DNA of 64,000 nt from an uncultured Alphaproteobacteria bacterium (GCA_900696495.1 CAADGI010000005.1:62001-126000); one strand, 5' to 3'; numbered from the stretch's first letter, positions 43,297 through 54,278 are shown. Numbers and translations: made by a program. The notes: generated by a model not told the origin, from the letters alone.

Positions 43297-45372
43297 CTAA
43301 TATGTCGGCGTATGGGTGAAGAACATGAAAGACGCCGCCAGAATTATGATCGCGGCTATAATGCTTGAGGCCACTGCGGCCACTTCCCGCCCTGCCGACT
43401 TGCCGAAATTCGCGGCATCCGCCAGCCGCGTTTCAAGATCGATATATTCTTTCTGCAATCCGTTATATTCCCGCATCGCCTCCTTGAACGCGCCCAGATC
43501 GCGCGCCATCAGTTCCGCGTTATTGAGAATGCCCGCCATCTTCGCCAGATCGCCCTCGGCGGCGTAACGCGCCACGCTTTTCTGCAGTTTTTCACGCACA
43601 TCGCGGTCATGGTAACGCTCGCAGATCACATCGATCATATCCATGAACGCGCCGGCAAGCCCCGGAAGCATCGGCATCGAGGAACGTTTTTGAATCGTCG
43701 CCAGGCATTTCAGGTTGCCGAGGATTTTTTTGTAATCCTCCCACGAGGCAAGATCGAAAAGATAGGAATCAATGACTTTTGAATCCTTTACCGACAGGAA
43801 CGCGGCGCAGTGCCGGTCGAGAAAATTAATCGGCGCCTTGCCCTTCTTGCAAAGATCCTCGAAGGCAAGAACCATGTCTTCCGGGGTCAAGACATGATAA
43901 TCGTTGAATTTTTCGCTGAGGCAATGCGCCTCGGGGCACAATAAATATACGCAGCGCTCGACCCCGTATCCTATTTTTCCATGACGAATGAAATTACGGC
44001 AGCTGTCGAAGCGTGAAATCAGGTTGCCGACATCGATATGCTGGTTTTCCTGCACCGTAATCCAGTTAAACGCGATATTCTGCGCGAACAGGTCGACGAA
44101 AGGCTGGATATCGCGCTTCATCACCATCGCCTCGGCCATGGCCTTGCCGACGCCGTCGCCCGTCATGCGCAGCCCCCGGAAACGCAGGGGCGCCTTGGTG
44201 TCCAGCGCGATCGAAAGATTGGCCACCAGCCGGTCTTCATAACCCGGGCCCGTCCCCTTCTCCCGCGTCGTCTTTACGGCGTTTTCCACGCGCTCCAGCG
44301 CCACATCGTCTTCGACCGAACGGATCAGCCATTGATTGAGTTCGTCGCTCTCCACCAGCCGCACGGCATCGCCGGGATTTGAATCGAGACTCATGGCAAG
44401 TAATGAACTTTGAAAATATTTCTCGCCGGAGAAAACCACCGGCCGCGGCGCTTTCTTTTCCTTGATCGATTGCTTCGGTGAAAGACGCCTGCCGTCCAGC
44501 CAGACCATGACCTCTTCCAGCGTCCAGCGCTGGGTCGGGTCGTCGTGCAGCACGCCGCGCAATAATTCCAGGATCGAACCTTTGAAACGTTCCTTGCCGG
44601 TGATCGCGGCATAAGAGCCCAGTTCGATTTTCGCGCGCACGATCTCGTCATCGCTCATGCCCTCCAGCGGATCGTTCGAGCGCATGAACACCGCCAGCGA
44701 AACGCCGAACGCATATAAATCATCGGTCAACGTCGCCTCGCCGCGCGCGATCGGCGCCACCATGCCGCGCTCGATCGTCTGGTAAAGCACCGGCTGGTCG
44801 TAGGAAGAGGGCAGCGCCAGGCAATCGCCCAGCACGATTTTCTCGGGCTTCGCCGCCGGGCCTGTATAAAACATGTTGCTCGGCCGGATCGCGCCGTGCG
44901 CGAAATCGCGGTTTCTGAAATCGACCAGCGCGCCGATCATCGGCTTCACGACGATATTCATCACGTCGTCCTGCCGCCAGTCGAGCGCGTAATCGGTTTG
45001 CTTCATCAGCCGCTTGCCGAGAACGTCCTTGTAAACGATGATAAACCGCTCCTGCCCGGCCGGCGGCCAGAAAATTTTTCCCATCGCCACCAGCGGCACG
45101 AGAAACGGATTGAGCAATCCCGCATAATTTGTCGCCGAGCGCGTGCGCGGCACGAGATGACGCTCGCACACCAGCGCGAAATAGTTCACCTTGTCGCGGC
45201 TGATCGCGCGGTAGGCTTTCACCTCGCCGGAATCGTATTCCGGCATGCGTGTGTCGGGAAAAATCTCGATATTGTTATCGAACTTGATCGACCCGGCCCG
45301 CCCGGCGCCTTTTTTGGCGTCGGCCTTCTCGGGGGCGGTTTCCCCCTGATCCGGTTTGACTTCTTCCGTCAT
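43297..45372 (-). CDS. tail-anchored pseudokinase
   Basis: A 691-residue protein whose residues 60-320 follow the eukaryotic-type kinase fold but lack the catalytic residues. The HRD loop reads HGAIRPSNMFYTG (159-171), with no catalytic Asp. DFG is replaced by GDC (182-184). The beta-3 strand YFALVCERH shows no ATP Lys. The later landmarks remain: MVAPIARGEATLTDDLYAFGVSLAVFM and DPTQRWTLEEVMVWLDGRR. The middle (320-640) is helical with several Cys and His and no known family. A single TM near 667-687 (AAVASSIIAAIIILAASFMFF) ends the protein, placing the rest in the cytoplasm. It is likely a scaffold or sensor acting with the small membrane protein downstream. Confidence 0.8.
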   Translation of the reverse strand: MTEEVKPDQGETAPEKADAKKGAGRAGSIKFDNNIEIFPDTRMPEYDSGEVKAYRAISRDKVNYFALVCERHLVPRTRSATNYAGLLNPFLVPLVAMGKIFWPPAGQERFIIVYKDVLGKRLMKQTDYALDWRQDDVMNIVVKPMIGALVDFRNRDFAHGAIRPSNMFYTGPAAKPEKIVLGDCLALPSSYDQPVLYQTIERGMVAPIARGEATLTDDLYAFGVSLAVFMRSNDPLEGMSDDEIVRAKIELGSYAAITGKERFKGSILELLRGVLHDDPTQRWTLEEVMVWLDGRRLSPKQSIKEKKAPRPVVFSGEKYFQSSLLAMSLDSNPGDAVRLVESDELNQWLIRSVEDDVALERVENAVKTTREKGTGPGYEDRLVANLSIALDTKAPLRFRGLRMTGDGVGKAMAEAMVMKRDIQPFVDLFAQNIAFNWITVQENQHIDVGNLISRFDSCRNFIRHGKIGYGVERCVYLLCPEAHCLSEKFNDYHVLTPEDMVLAFEDLCKKGKAPINFLDRHCAAFLSVKDSKVIDSYLFDLASWEDYKKILGNLKCLATIQKRSSMPMLPGLAGAFMDMIDVICERYHDRDVREKLQKSVARYAAEGDLAKMAGILNNAELMARDLGAFKEAMREYNGLQKEYIDLETRLADAANFGKSAGREVAAVASSIIAAIIILAASFMFFTHTPTY

Positions 45373-45495
45373 CGAGAAGAAATTCCTATAATATCAGAAA
45401 TATAAAAGGCGGGTGTCATGGCGGGACCACTCCTTGGTCTGCCTTAATCATAATATTGATTACGGGAAAAGTAAATGAAACGGCCTGTTACGGCA

Positions 45496-46788
45496 TTAAC
45501 CCAGGAACGGGTCGCGCACCATGATCGTATCGTCACGTTCGGGACTGGTGGACAGCAGCGCTACCGGCGTCCCGATCAATTCCTCGATACGCCGCACATA
45601 TTTAATGGCGGCGGCAGGCAACTGGCCCCATGTCCGGGCACCCTGCGTGCTGTCCTTCCAGCCCTCTAGCGTCTCGTAAACCGGCGTCAATTCCTGCTGC
45701 GCGGCCTGCGAGGCGGGGAAATAGTCGATCTTTTTGCCTTTGTATTCATAGCCGGTGCAGATTTTCAGCGCGTCCAGTCCATCCAGCACATCCAGTTTCG
45801 TCAGCGCAATGCCGTGAATGCCCGACAACTTCACCGCCTGGCGCACGAGCACGGCATCGAACCAGCCGCATCGGCGCTTGCGCCCCGTGACGGTTCCGAA
45901 TTCATGACCGCGCTGGCCGAGATATTCGCCGGTCTCGTTCGCCTGCTCGGTCGGGAACGGCCCTTCGCCGACGCGCGTCGTGTAGGCTTTCGTAATACCA
46001 AGAACGTAATTCACCGCGTCCGGCCCCATGCCCGATCCGCTCGCCGCCTGACCCGCAACGATATTCGACGACGTCACGTAAGGATATGTGCCGTGATCGA
46101 CATCCAGCATCGTGCCTTGCGCGCCTTCGAACAAAATCTTTTTACCGCTGCGCCGCGCTTCGTCGAGGATTTTCCACGTCACGCCCGCATAGGACAAAAT
46201 CTCCTTGCTGATTTCGCTGAGGCTTTTATAAATCTCGTCGGCGCTGATCAACGGCATATCGATGCCTTTGAAAAACACGTTATGGCGCGCGATCATGCGC
46301 TCGAGTTTTTCGCGCAGCAATTCCGGGTCGGCGAGATCGCACACGCGGATCGCGCGGCGAGCGACTTTATCTTCATAAGCGGGACCGATTCCGCGCTTCG
46401 TCGTCCCGATCGCCTTGTTGCCGAGCGCCTTTTCCATCGCCGCGTCCAGCGCCTGGTGCACCGGTAAAATCAGCGTCGCGTTTTCCGCAAGGACCAGGTT
46501 TTTCGGCGTAACGTCGACGCCCTTTTCGCGCAGCCCTGCAATTTCCTTGATCAGATGCCAAGGGTCGACGACGACGCCATTGCCGATCACCGAAAGCTTG
46601 CCTTTGCGCACGATGCCCGACGGCAGCAGGCTGAGCTTATAGGTCACGCCATCGATAACCAGCGTATGACCCGCATTATGCCCGCCCTGGAAACGCACGA
46701 CGACATCCGCCCGGCTCGACAGCCAGTCGACAATCTTGCCTTTTCCTTCATCGCCCCACTGCGAACCGATAACCGCGACATTGGCCAT
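45496..46788 (-). CDS. purA: adenylosuccinate synthetase PurA
   Basis: PurA makes adenylosuccinate from IMP, aspartate and GTP, the first step to AMP. The 430-residue protein has the full set of motifs: [103 protein letters not shown], and [17 protein letters not shown]. The ATG overlaps the hisZ stop by one base (TAATG), so the genes are coupled. Confidence 0.98.
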   Translation of the reverse strand: MANVAVIGSQWGDEGKGKIVDWLSSRADVVVRFQGGHNAGHTLVIDGVTYKLSLLPSGIVRKGKLSVIGNGVVVDPWHLIKEIAGLREKGVDVTPKNLVLAENATLILPVHQALDAAMEKALGNKAIGTTKRGIGPAYEDKVARRAIRVCDLADPELLREKLERMIARHNVFFKGIDMPLISADEIYKSLSEISKEILSYAGVTWKILDEARRSGKKILFEGAQGTMLDVDHGTYPYVTSSNIVAGQAASGSGMGPDAVNYVLGITKAYTTRVGEGPFPTEQANETGEYLGQRGHEFGTVTGRKRRCGWFDAVLVRQAVKLSGIHGIALTKLDVLDGLDALKICTGYEYKGKKIDYFPASQAAQQELTPVYETLEGWKDSTQGARTWGQLPAAAIKYVRRIEELIGTPVALLSTSPERDDTIMVRDPFLG

Positions 46789-47891
46789 TATGTTTTCTTC
46801 CTTTTCGATTTACCGCGCACGACGATCACGCCGCTTTTTTGCTCACTGCGGATTTTCGCCCAGTTTTCCCCGGCGCTCACATTGACAATCTTCTTCTCGC
46901 GCGCCGGCGGCATCGCCTTGCGCACCGTATCCATATAGAGGGTGAACCCGCACGCGCTCTCGACCGGCTTCTGCCCGCCGAAATGAATATTGTAACGCCC
47001 GCCGCGGCCCAGCTCGCCCGAAACGCCGCCCGCGAAAATCGTGAAGCCCATGCCGGAATGATATTTGAACCCGCGCATCTCCGCCGCGTCGATCGTGATT
47101 TTGACATCATCGAACCCGAGTTCATCAATCGCCCGCGCGATACCCGCATGAATGGTTTTCAGCTTCCGCACGTCCGCCTTGCAATCGCCGAGCGCCGCCA
47201 GCGCCTTCAACGCTTTTTGGCCCGGCCCCGCGGTTTTCATGAGCCCCGACAACGCGTCAGCCAATTTCTTGCCGTAATTTTTCAGCCCATCCGCGTTACG
47301 CCGCTCCAGCGACGCCTTGATTTTCTCGCGGTCTTCCTCGGCGATTTTATGCTTGTCCAGAATCTGCGCGATGATGCGCGGGAAAGACAAATCAATCGTG
47401 ATATCCGCGACGCCGATTTCCTTGAGCGCGATCAGCGCCACCACGCAGGATTCAATATCCGCCTCAATATCGTCATCGCCGACGATCTCGCAGCCCACCT
47501 GGCAGAACTGGCGCTCGATGCGCTGTTGCCCCGCCTTGGTGCGCAGCACATCATTTGCGTAACACAAACGCAACGGGCGCGGCTCGCTTCCTAAACGCGA
47601 ACACGCAATCCGCGCAATCTGCGGCGTGATGTCCGAGCGCACGCCCATCATCCGGCGCGACACCGGGTCCATAACCCGGAACGTATCATCGATCATGGAC
47701 TCGCCCGGCCCCGGCGCGAACAGGCTTTCCTCGAATTCCAGCATCGGCGGCTTGACGCGCTGGTAACCAAACGCGGCAAATGTCATCATCATTTTCCCGG
47801 CGGCGGCATATTCGCGCTCGGCAACGGGCGGCAGAAGATCGACAAACCCGTTCGGAAGCAGCGCCAGATTCTTTTTCTTGCCCGTAGCCAT
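46788..47891 (-). CDS. hisZ: ATP phosphoribosyltransferase regulatory subunit HisZ
   Basis: A 367-residue class-II tRNA-synthetase paralogue that activates short-form HisG in histidine synthesis. The start [35 protein letters not shown] is chosen near the family N terminus; the longer frame overlaps glmM. Motifs: [44 protein letters not shown] (motif 2 region), [30 protein letters not shown], and [29 protein letters not shown] (motif 3-like). The HisRS aminoacylation motifs are incomplete, as expected for HisZ. hisG is not in the window. Confidence 0.93.
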   Translation of the reverse strand: MATGKKKNLALLPNGFVDLLPPVAEREYAAAGKMMMTFAAFGYQRVKPPMLEFEESLFAPGPGESMIDDTFRVMDPVSRRMMGVRSDITPQIARIACSRLGSEPRPLRLCYANDVLRTKAGQQRIERQFCQVGCEIVGDDDIEADIESCVVALIALKEIGVADITIDLSFPRIIAQILDKHKIAEEDREKIKASLERRNADGLKNYGKKLADALSGLMKTAGPGQKALKALAALGDCKADVRKLKTIHAGIARAIDELGFDDVKITIDAAEMRGFKYHSGMGFTIFAGGVSGELGRGGRYNIHFGGQKPVESACGFTLYMDTVRKAMPPAREKKIVNVSAGENWAKIRSEQKSGVIVVRGKSKRKKT

Positions 47892-47901
47892 GACCAACCC
47901 T

Positions 47902-49269
47902 TTACCGTGCAGCCTGTTCGATGACGGCGCAGAGGTCGCCCACGACATTCTCGACCAGCTTCGAGTCCTGCCCTTCCGCCATCACGCGGATCAGCGGCTC
48001 CGTACCCGAAGCGCGCACCAGCAAACGCCCGTCATTCAAAAGTTTGTTCTCGGCCGATTTAATCGCATCTTGCACTTTTGAATTATCGAGCGGCTTCGCG
48101 CCATTCCCGAATTTCACATTGCGAAGAATTTGCGGCAGCGGGTTGAACACGCGCAGCGCCTCGCTGGCTTTCTTATTCTGCTGCTTGAGAACCGCCAGCA
48201 CCTGCAGCGCCGCCACCAGGCCGTCGCCCGTCGTGTTGTAATTCGAAAGAATGATATGGCCCGATTGCTCGCCGCCCAGCGAAGCATTCTTCTCGCGCAT
48301 CGTCTCGACCACGTAACGGTCGCCGACCTGCGAGCGCAGCATCCTGATTTTTTTCGACTCTAAAAATTTCTCAAGACCCAGATTAGACATCACCGTCGCG
48401 ACGATCGTGTCCTGCGCCAGCGTCCCTGCCTTCTGCATGCTCAGCGCCAGCGCCGCCATCAGCTGGTCGCCGTCGATCTTCTGGCCTTTTTCATCGACCA
48501 TGATCACGCGGTCGGCGTCGCCATCCAGCGCAATGCCGATATCCGCCTTATGCTCGATCACCGCCTTCTGCAGGTTTTCCGTCGCCGTCGCGCCGCAGCC
48601 GTCATTGATATTCCGCCCGTTCGGATTGACGCCGATGGAAACCACTTCGGCTTCCAGCTCCCACAGCACCTGCGGCGCGACCTTGTATGCCGCGCCATGC
48701 GCGCAATCGATCACGATCTTCAGGCCTTCAAGATTAAGGCCCTTCGGGAAACTGCCTTTGACATGCTCGACATAACGCCCCTGCGCATCCTCGAGCCGCG
48801 TCGCCTTGCCGAGATCGGCCGGCAGCGCCAGTTCCTTCGAAAGATCGCCCTCGATTTTCGCCTCAATCGCGCGCTCGACATCGTCGGGCAGTTTATAACC
48901 ATCCGGCCCGAACAATTTGATGCCGTTATCTTCGAACAGATTATGCGAGGCTGAAATCATCACGCCGACATCGGTGCGCAAACTGCGCGTCAGCATCGCG
49001 ATGCCCGGCGTCGGGATCGGCCCGACCAGGATCACATCCATGCCCATCGAGACGAATCCGGCGCACATCGCCTCCTCGAACATATAGCCCGACAGGCGCG
49101 TGTCCTTGCCGATGATCGCGCGGTTGGTATGCTTGCGCGCCCCCCCGGTTTCCTTCCCGCGCAGCACGGACGCCGTCGCCATGGCGATCTTGAGCGCCAT
49201 GTCAGCCGTCATCGGGGCCGTGTTCGCCCGCCCGCGTATTCCGTCAGTGCCGAAAAACTTCCGTGTCAT
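47902..49269 (-). CDS. glmM: phosphoglucosamine mutase GlmM
   Basis: GlmM converts glucosamine 6-phosphate to glucosamine 1-phosphate for UDP-GlcNAc, peptidoglycan and lipid A. It has 455 residues, the family length. The N terminus [21 protein letters not shown] is diagnostic. The catalytic serine loop is [21 protein letters not shown], the metal-binding loop is [16 protein letters not shown], the sugar loop [10 protein letters not shown] and the phosphate loop [16 protein letters not shown]. It lies between ftsH upstream and hisZ downstream. Confidence 0.98.
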   Translation of the reverse strand: MTRKFFGTDGIRGRANTAPMTADMALKIAMATASVLRGKETGGARKHTNRAIIGKDTRLSGYMFEEAMCAGFVSMGMDVILVGPIPTPGIAMLTRSLRTDVGVMISASHNLFEDNGIKLFGPDGYKLPDDVERAIEAKIEGDLSKELALPADLGKATRLEDAQGRYVEHVKGSFPKGLNLEGLKIVIDCAHGAAYKVAPQVLWELEAEVVSIGVNPNGRNINDGCGATATENLQKAVIEHKADIGIALDGDADRVIMVDEKGQKIDGDQLMAALALSMQKAGTLAQDTIVATVMSNLGLEKFLESKKIRMLRSQVGDRYVVETMREKNASLGGEQSGHIILSNYNTTGDGLVAALQVLAVLKQQNKKASEALRVFNPLPQILRNVKFGNGAKPLDNSKVQDAIKSAENKLLNDGRLLVRASGTEPLIRVMAEGQDSKLVENVVGDLCAVIEQAAR

Positions 49270-49420
49270 GCCCCTGTTTTTTAAACTTTATTCGCCACGG
49301 GGGCAAACACAGTTTCCACCCGCCCGGTCACAATAGGTAACAACATGTGACAGCCCTGATGAGCCCGTCACAACCACCTCCCGTAACCACCCAACTTTTA
49401 TAATAGGCACATCCCGCAAT

Positions 49421-49451
49421 CAGATTATTTTACATTATGTAAAATAATCTG
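49421..49451. promoter_or_regulatory. 31-base perfect inverted repeat
   Basis: Left arm CAGATTATTTTACAT (49421-49435), one central T, right arm ATGTAAAATAATCTG (49437-49451), with no mismatches. It lies between ftsH and glmM, about 150 bases upstream of glmM. It may be an operator or a cruciform; the AT content makes a strong transcriptional terminator unlikely. Confidence 0.6.
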
Positions 49452-49472
49452 ATGAGAATTAACTCTCACATT

Positions 49473-49542
49473 GTCACCCCGGCGAAAGCCGGGGTCCATG
49501 GAGCCAATGACTAAAGTGGATTCCGGCTTCCGCCGGAATGAC
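49473..49542. repeat. palindromic intergenic repeat, GTCACCCCGGCG type
   Basis: Begins GTCACCCC and ends GGAATGAC. It holds two hairpins: CCCCGGC-GAAA-GCCGGGG (49477-49494) and TTCCGGC-TTCC-GCCGGAA (49521-49538). It lies just after the ftsH stop. The same architecture is found at 60963-61059. Confidence 0.75.
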
Positions 49543-49548
49543 AGCGAG

Positions 49549-51468
49549 CTATGACGCCCCCTGCGGCAAAATTCCGCCGCCGGAAGGCACCGAGGATTTC
49601 TTCTTGCCGCCCGGAGCCGGGTCGCTGTCTGAATCGTCGCGCAGGATAGGTTCGCCGCGCAGGATGGCCTTGATCTCATCGCCCGAGAGCATTTCATACT
49701 CCAGCAGCGCCTTGGCGACCTTGTGAAGTTCATCCAGATGATCGGTCAGGACCTGCCGCGCGCGCGCATAGGCCTTCTCGACAATGCCGCGCACTTCCGC
49801 ATCGACGATCGACGCCGTTTCATCCGACATATTTTTCGATTGCGTGACCGAGTGTCCGAGGAACACTTCCTCCTGGTCCGACACGTAACGCAGCGGGCCG
49901 AGCTTGTTCGACATCCCCCACTCGGTCACCATGCGCCGCGCCATATTGGTCGCCATGGAAATATCGGAGCTTGCGCCGGTCGTGACTTTTTCCGCGCCGA
50001 AAATGATTTCCTCGGCGACGCGCCCGCCCATCGCAACCGCGAGATCGGCATGAAGTTTTTCTTTCGCCACCGACAAACGGTCGCGCTCGGGCAATCTCAT
50101 AACCAGACCGAGCGCGCGCCCGCGCGGCACGATCGTCGCCTTGTGAATGGGGTCAGACGCCGGCTCGTGCAGCGCGACAACAGCGTGCCCCGCCTCGTGA
50201 TACGCGGTAAGCTTCTTCTCGTCTTCCGACATCACCATCGATTTGCGCTCGGCGCCCATCATCACTTTATCTTTCGCATCTTCCAGCTCTTCCATGCCGA
50301 CGACGCGTTTGCCGCGGCGGGCAGCCAGCAGCGCCGCCTCGTTTACGAGGTTCGCGAGGTCCGCGCCGGAGAATCCCGGCGTGCCGCGCGCGATGATCAC
50401 CGCGTCGACATTATTGGCGAGAGGCACTTTCTTCATGTGCACTTTCAGGATTTTTTCGCGGCCCTTGATGTCGGGCAATGGCACGACGACCTGGCGGTCG
50501 AAACGTCCCGGGCGCAGCAGCGCGGGATCGAGAACGTCCGGCCTGTTCGTGGCAGCCAGAATAATCACGCCCTCATTCGATTCAAACCCGTCCATTTCGA
50601 CGAGCAACTGGTTGAGCGTCTGTTCACGCTCGTCATTGCCGCCGCCAAGACCTGCGCCGCGGTGACGGCCGACAGCATCGATCTCGTCGATGAAAATAAT
50701 GCACGGCGCGTTTTTCTTGCCCTGCTCGAACATGTCGCGCACTCTTGAGGCGCCGACGCCGACAAACATCTCGACGAAATCCGAACCGGAAATCGTGAAG
50801 AACGGCACGTTCGCCTCGCCCGCCACCGCGCGGGCGACCAGCGTCTTACCCGTACCCGGCGAGCCGACCAGCAGCGCGCCCTTCGGAATTTTACCGCCCA
50901 GCCTTTGAAATTTTTGCGGGTCCTTCAGGAACTCGACGATCTCCTCGAGCTCCGCCTTGGCTTCCTCGATGCCCGCGACATCTTCAAATGTCACGCGGCC
51001 CTGCTTCTCGGTCAGCAGCCTCGCCCGCGATTTGCCGAAACCCATCGCGCCCCCGCCGCCTCGGCCCTGCATCTGGCGCATGAATAAAATCCACACGCCG
51101 ATGATTAAAAACGCCGGCAACAACGAAACCAGAATGCTCAGCAGGCTCAGTTTTTCCGGGGCCTCTTTCTCGGCCATGATCTGCACGCCGGTGCCCTGCA
51201 GGCGTTCGACGACATTTTCATTCGGCGGCACCATGGTGGTGAAGGTCTCGCCGGAATTCGTGTAATTGCCGAGCAGCGTCTGGCCCTGGATCGTGACGTT
51301 CGAAATGCGGCCGTTCCGCGCATCGGCCATGAAATCGCTGTAGGCGACATTCTGCACGCCTGCCGCGTTCGGAGACTGCGGCCCCCCCTGGAACACATTG
51401 AACAGGAAGATCAGCAAAAGCGCGATCGCCAGCCAGAAAACCAGGTTTTTACCGAATGCGTTATTCAC
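49549..51468 (-). CDS. ftsH: ATP-dependent zinc metalloprotease FtsH
   Basis: A membrane-bound AAA+ protease of 639 residues that degrades misfolded membrane proteins and short-lived cytoplasmic proteins. Two TM helices ([21 protein letters not shown] and [21 protein letters not shown]) flank a small periplasmic domain. The AAA module has [36 protein letters not shown], and the arginine finger region RPGRFDRQV. The zinc site is [13 protein letters not shown]. The Pro/Gly-rich tail is typical. The gene order ftsH-tilS is inverted in display but usual for alphaproteobacteria. Confidence 0.98.
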   Translation of the reverse strand: MNNAFGKNLVFWLAIALLLIFLFNVFQGGPQSPNAAGVQNVAYSDFMADARNGRISNVTIQGQTLLGNYTNSGETFTTMVPPNENVVERLQGTGVQIMAEKEAPEKLSLLSILVSLLPAFLIIGVWILFMRQMQGRGGGGAMGFGKSRARLLTEKQGRVTFEDVAGIEEAKAELEEIVEFLKDPQKFQRLGGKIPKGALLVGSPGTGKTLVARAVAGEANVPFFTISGSDFVEMFVGVGASRVRDMFEQGKKNAPCIIFIDEIDAVGRHRGAGLGGGNDEREQTLNQLLVEMDGFESNEGVIILAATNRPDVLDPALLRPGRFDRQVVVPLPDIKGREKILKVHMKKVPLANNVDAVIIARGTPGFSGADLANLVNEAALLAARRGKRVVGMEELEDAKDKVMMGAERKSMVMSEDEKKLTAYHEAGHAVVALHEPASDPIHKATIVPRGRALGLVMRLPERDRLSVAKEKLHADLAVAMGGRVAEEIIFGAEKVTTGASSDISMATNMARRMVTEWGMSNKLGPLRYVSDQEEVFLGHSVTQSKNMSDETASIVDAEVRGIVEKAYARARQVLTDHLDELHKVAKALLEYEMLSGDEIKAILRGEPILRDDSDSDPAPGGKKKSSVPSGGGILPQGAS

Positions 51469-51564
51469 GAAGAACCACTTCTCTTTCTATTTTAACCCGC
51501 CTGGGCGTCATATTCTAAAGAAACCTAGTCGCTTTGTCCAAAGGGGCAAGATTGCAGGCATCTT

Positions 51565-52596
51565 TCAGGGTGCCTTATCCATATTCTCGACACTGACGAT
51601 CAAAAGCCCGTCTTTATCATCGCGCTCGAAAATCAGCCCGCCGAGCGTGCGTTTCGTAAAGGGCGCCGGGCTCATGAAATCGCGGAACAGGGATTCGATT
51701 TTCTCCATCCGGGGCAAATGGTCGCCCCCGAGGCGCAGCGTCTTCATGGAATGAATCAGGACCCGTAAAATGATCTCGCCCGGCCATGGTTTCAGGGCTT
51801 CAATCCTGTAAACGATACGCCCTGTATCATTCGAAATAACGGCGGAAATCTGCGCCTTTTCAGCGATTTTGTCAAGCGCGTCACGGGCCCGGTCGAGCCT
51901 CTCCGCCGTCACCGCGAGGCGCTTTGACGAGAGCCCTTCCGCCTCCAGCGCGGTCAGCGATTTCCTGAGCCGCACGCGCGCGAAATTATCCGACCCGTTA
52001 CTGGGGTCGTTCACGAACGGAATCCCCATTGCCGCACAAGTCGTCAGTAACCGCTCTTTTGAAAAACCAAGAAATGGCCGCAGCAGAATCAGCCCCGCCC
52101 CGGTCTTGTGCACCGGGCGCATGGCCGCCAGCCCGTCCAGCCCGCTGCCCATCGAAAGGCGGAGCAGGAACGTTTCGGCCTGATCGTCCTGGTGATGCGC
52201 GAGAAACAAGCTGGAAATCCCGTGCGCCGCGCAATATTCGGTCATCAGCCGGTAACGCGCATTGCGCGCCTCTTCCTGGATACGGTTCTGCGGCTTGCCG
52301 CCCTCCCATTTCAAAACGGCATGGCGCGTATTGGGCCAGCCTTTAAGCCATTGAGAAACCTGCGCTGCCTCATCCGCCGATTCCGCGCGCAATCCATGAT
52401 CGACCGTTAATGCATGAATGGTTTTATTATTTTGCGCGGCCCAACCAGACAATAATTTGGCAAGCGTCATGCTGTCCGGCCCGCCGGAAACGGCGACCGC
52501 AAAAGCATCATCTTTTAGTGCTGATGGAAAACGCTCGGCAAGCAGCGCGGAAAATTCATCGGGAGTCAACTCGGCCTTGAGGGGCTCAGCAGCCAA
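51565..52596 (-). CDS. tilS: tRNA(Ile)-lysidine synthetase TilS
   Basis: TilS modifies C34 of tRNA-Ile(CAU) with lysine so that it reads AUA. A 343-residue PP-loop ATPase: AVAVSGGPDSMTLAKLL is the nucleotide motif, TVDHGLRAESADEAAQV and NRIQEEARNARYRLM follow, and HHQDDQAETFLLRLSMGSGLDGLAAM completes the conserved N-terminal domain. The start codon is TTG, overlapping the cpoB stop by 11 bases; no ATG is usable before the PP-loop. Confidence 0.93.
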   Translation of the reverse strand: MAAEPLKAELTPDEFSALLAERFPSALKDDAFAVAVSGGPDSMTLAKLLSGWAAQNNKTIHALTVDHGLRAESADEAAQVSQWLKGWPNTRHAVLKWEGGKPQNRIQEEARNARYRLMTEYCAAHGISSLFLAHHQDDQAETFLLRLSMGSGLDGLAAMRPVHKTGAGLILLRPFLGFSKERLLTTCAAMGIPFVNDPSNGSDNFARVRLRKSLTALEAEGLSSKRLAVTAERLDRARDALDKIAEKAQISAVISNDTGRIVYRIEALKPWPGEIILRVLIHSMKTLRLGGDHLPRMEKIESLFRDFMSPAPFTKRTLGGLIFERDDKDGLLIVSVENMDKAP

Positions 52597-53563
52597 GGCG
52601 GGTCATTTCCTGCTGGGCGCGGCGCATGACCGGGCCGCTGCTGGCGAATTGCTTTTCAACCTGGCCGAGCGCGACGCAGGCATCGTTCTTTTTGTTCATG
52701 CCCGAAAGCGACATGCCCATTTTCAGAAGGTTATCGGCGGCCTTCGCGCCTTTCGGGTCCGCCTGGTAGCCCTCGGCGAAAGTTTTCGCCGCTTTTTCAA
52801 ACTGGCCACGCACATAATAAGTCTCGCCGAGCCAGTATGTCGCGTTGCCGGTGAGCGGGTGGCCGGGATACTGGCTGAGGAACGAACGGAATTCCTTTTC
52901 CGCTTCATTATATTGCGCGCCCTTGAGAAGCGAGAACGCATTTTCATAGAGACTGGCCGCATTATCAGCGCCCGCCATGGCGCCCGCGCCGCTGTCCGTG
53001 AGCGTGCCGAGCTGGCCGTCCGTCATCGACGAAGAACCCGAATTCCACTGATAACCGCTGCCCGAAGAATCGCCCAGTGGCGGTGTGATGCTCCGGTCAT
53101 CTTTGCCGCCGCCATTCGTGCTGCGGATCGGATTATTCGTGAAGCTGCCGCCCGTGGAATCGTTGGTGAAGCTGCCGCCGCTTCCACCGTCCTGCGTGCC
53201 GCTGAGACGCACATCGAGATCGGCGGAAAGCTTTTCAAGCTGCTCGCGAAGCTGCCGGATCTGGTTGTCCTGCTCCTCGAGCCTGCCCGTCATTTCGCGG
53301 ATTTGTGATTCAAACTGCTGGATGCGCACTTCCGCATCGGCCGCGCTCGTGCCGCCGCCATAGGAACCGGCGGGTGGCTGCTGGCCCTTGTAAACCGCGC
53401 GTCCCAGCGTCTCGAGCTCGTTCTCGATGCGGTTCAGGCGGTTCGAAACATCGCGGTTCGACTGCGCGAATGAAGGCGCGGAAACTAGAATCACGCCAGA
53501 TGCCAGAAGGCCCAGAAAAATCTGGGCCTTCGTGGTTGATTTGGATTTGCCGGAAACGGCCAT
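52586..53563 (-). CDS. cpoB: Tol-Pal accessory protein CpoB/YbgF
   Basis: A 325-residue periplasmic protein that links the Tol-Pal machine with cell-wall synthesis at division. A signal peptide (AQIFLGLLASGVILVSAPSFA) is followed by a coiled-coil trimerisation region (VSNRLNRIENELETLGRAV; EVRIQQFESQIREMTGRLEEQDNQIRQLREQLEKLSADL), a Gly/Ser-rich linker and C-terminal TPRs (YENAFSLLKGAQYNEAEKEFRSFLSQYPGHPLTGNATYWLGETYYVRGQFEKAAKTFAEGYQADPKGAKAADNLLKMGMS). The ATG at 53563 is used in place of an upstream TTG because it clears the pal stop by four bases. Confidence 0.94.
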   Translation of the reverse strand: MAVSGKSKSTTKAQIFLGLLASGVILVSAPSFAQSNRDVSNRLNRIENELETLGRAVYKGQQPPAGSYGGGTSAADAEVRIQQFESQIREMTGRLEEQDNQIRQLREQLEKLSADLDVRLSGTQDGGSGGSFTNDSTGGSFTNNPIRSTNGGGKDDRSITPPLGDSSGSGYQWNSGSSSMTDGQLGTLTDSGAGAMAGADNAASLYENAFSLLKGAQYNEAEKEFRSFLSQYPGHPLTGNATYWLGETYYVRGQFEKAAKTFAEGYQADPKGAKAADNLLKMGMSLSGMNKKNDACVALGQVEKQFASSGPVMRRAQQEMTRLGC

Positions 53564-53567
53564 TGTC

Positions 53568-54092
53568 TTATTCAACAACCGTTACGCCGCGGCGGTTCTG
53601 CGCCCATGCGGTCTCGTTCGAGCCGGGAACGGCGGGACGCTCTTTGCCGTAGGAAACCGTCGTCACGCGACCGGCGTCAACGCCAAGCGCGATCAGGTAG
53701 TTCTTCACAGCGTTTGCGCGGCGCTCGCCGAGAGCGAGGTTGTATTCGCGTGTGCCGCGCTCGTCTGCGTGGCCTTCAACCGTGATGCGGAGGTTCGCGT
53801 ACTGCGCGAGCCAGTTCGCCTGACGGCCCAGCGTATCGCGGGCTTCCTGGCTCAAATCATACTGGTCGTAACCGAAGAAAACGCGGTCGCCGACATTAAC
53901 GACGAAATCGGCCTGCGTGCCGGGCGCTGCGCCCTGACCGCCCTGGCCGTCGCCGTAAATATCGCTGGCCGGGCCGCCGGTCGTGCTTTCCGCACCCAGC
54001 GTCGCCTGTTCTTCCATGGCTGCGTCATCTGTCGATTCGCAAGCGCTGACCACGAACAGGACGGCAAAAATCATTAAAAAACGAGCGAGCAT
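53568..54092 (-). CDS. pal: peptidoglycan-associated lipoprotein Pal
   Basis: A 174-residue outer-membrane lipoprotein. The start MLARFLMIFAVLFVVSACES gives lipobox VSAC, with AAGGAG upstream. A Gly/Ala linker leads to an OmpA-type peptidoglycan-binding domain: VFFGYDQYDLSQEARDTLGRQANWL, ITVEGHADERGTREYNLALGERRANAVKNYLIALGV, then VSYGKERPAVPGSNETAWAQNRRGVTVV. Asp and Arg of GHADERGTREYN bind diaminopimelate in family members. It is first in the pal-cpoB-tilS-ftsH run; the tolQRAB genes are outside the window. Confidence 0.96.
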   Translation of the reverse strand: MLARFLMIFAVLFVVSACESTDDAAMEEQATLGAESTTGGPASDIYGDGQGGQGAAPGTQADFVVNVGDRVFFGYDQYDLSQEARDTLGRQANWLAQYANLRITVEGHADERGTREYNLALGERRANAVKNYLIALGVDAGRVTTVSYGKERPAVPGSNETAWAQNRRGVTVVE

Positions 54093-54278
54093 AGTTTTCT
54101 CCTTGATATAGAATTCGTAAAAACAATAAAAATCTGGCCGATTCGCCACCGGCAGGCAGACAATTAGTATTCCCTTCCACCGGGGGATGCAAGGGCGTAC
54201 CTGCCCTTATAAACGAATATTTTACGGGAAAGTTCATTTTTCCCTGCGCATTTATCTCCCGTATTATGCCAAGAATAT

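Noticed and set aside
45419-45445. GC hairpin between purA and the pseudokinase gene
   Set aside because: The stem has a bulge and no T-run on either strand; not called as a terminator.
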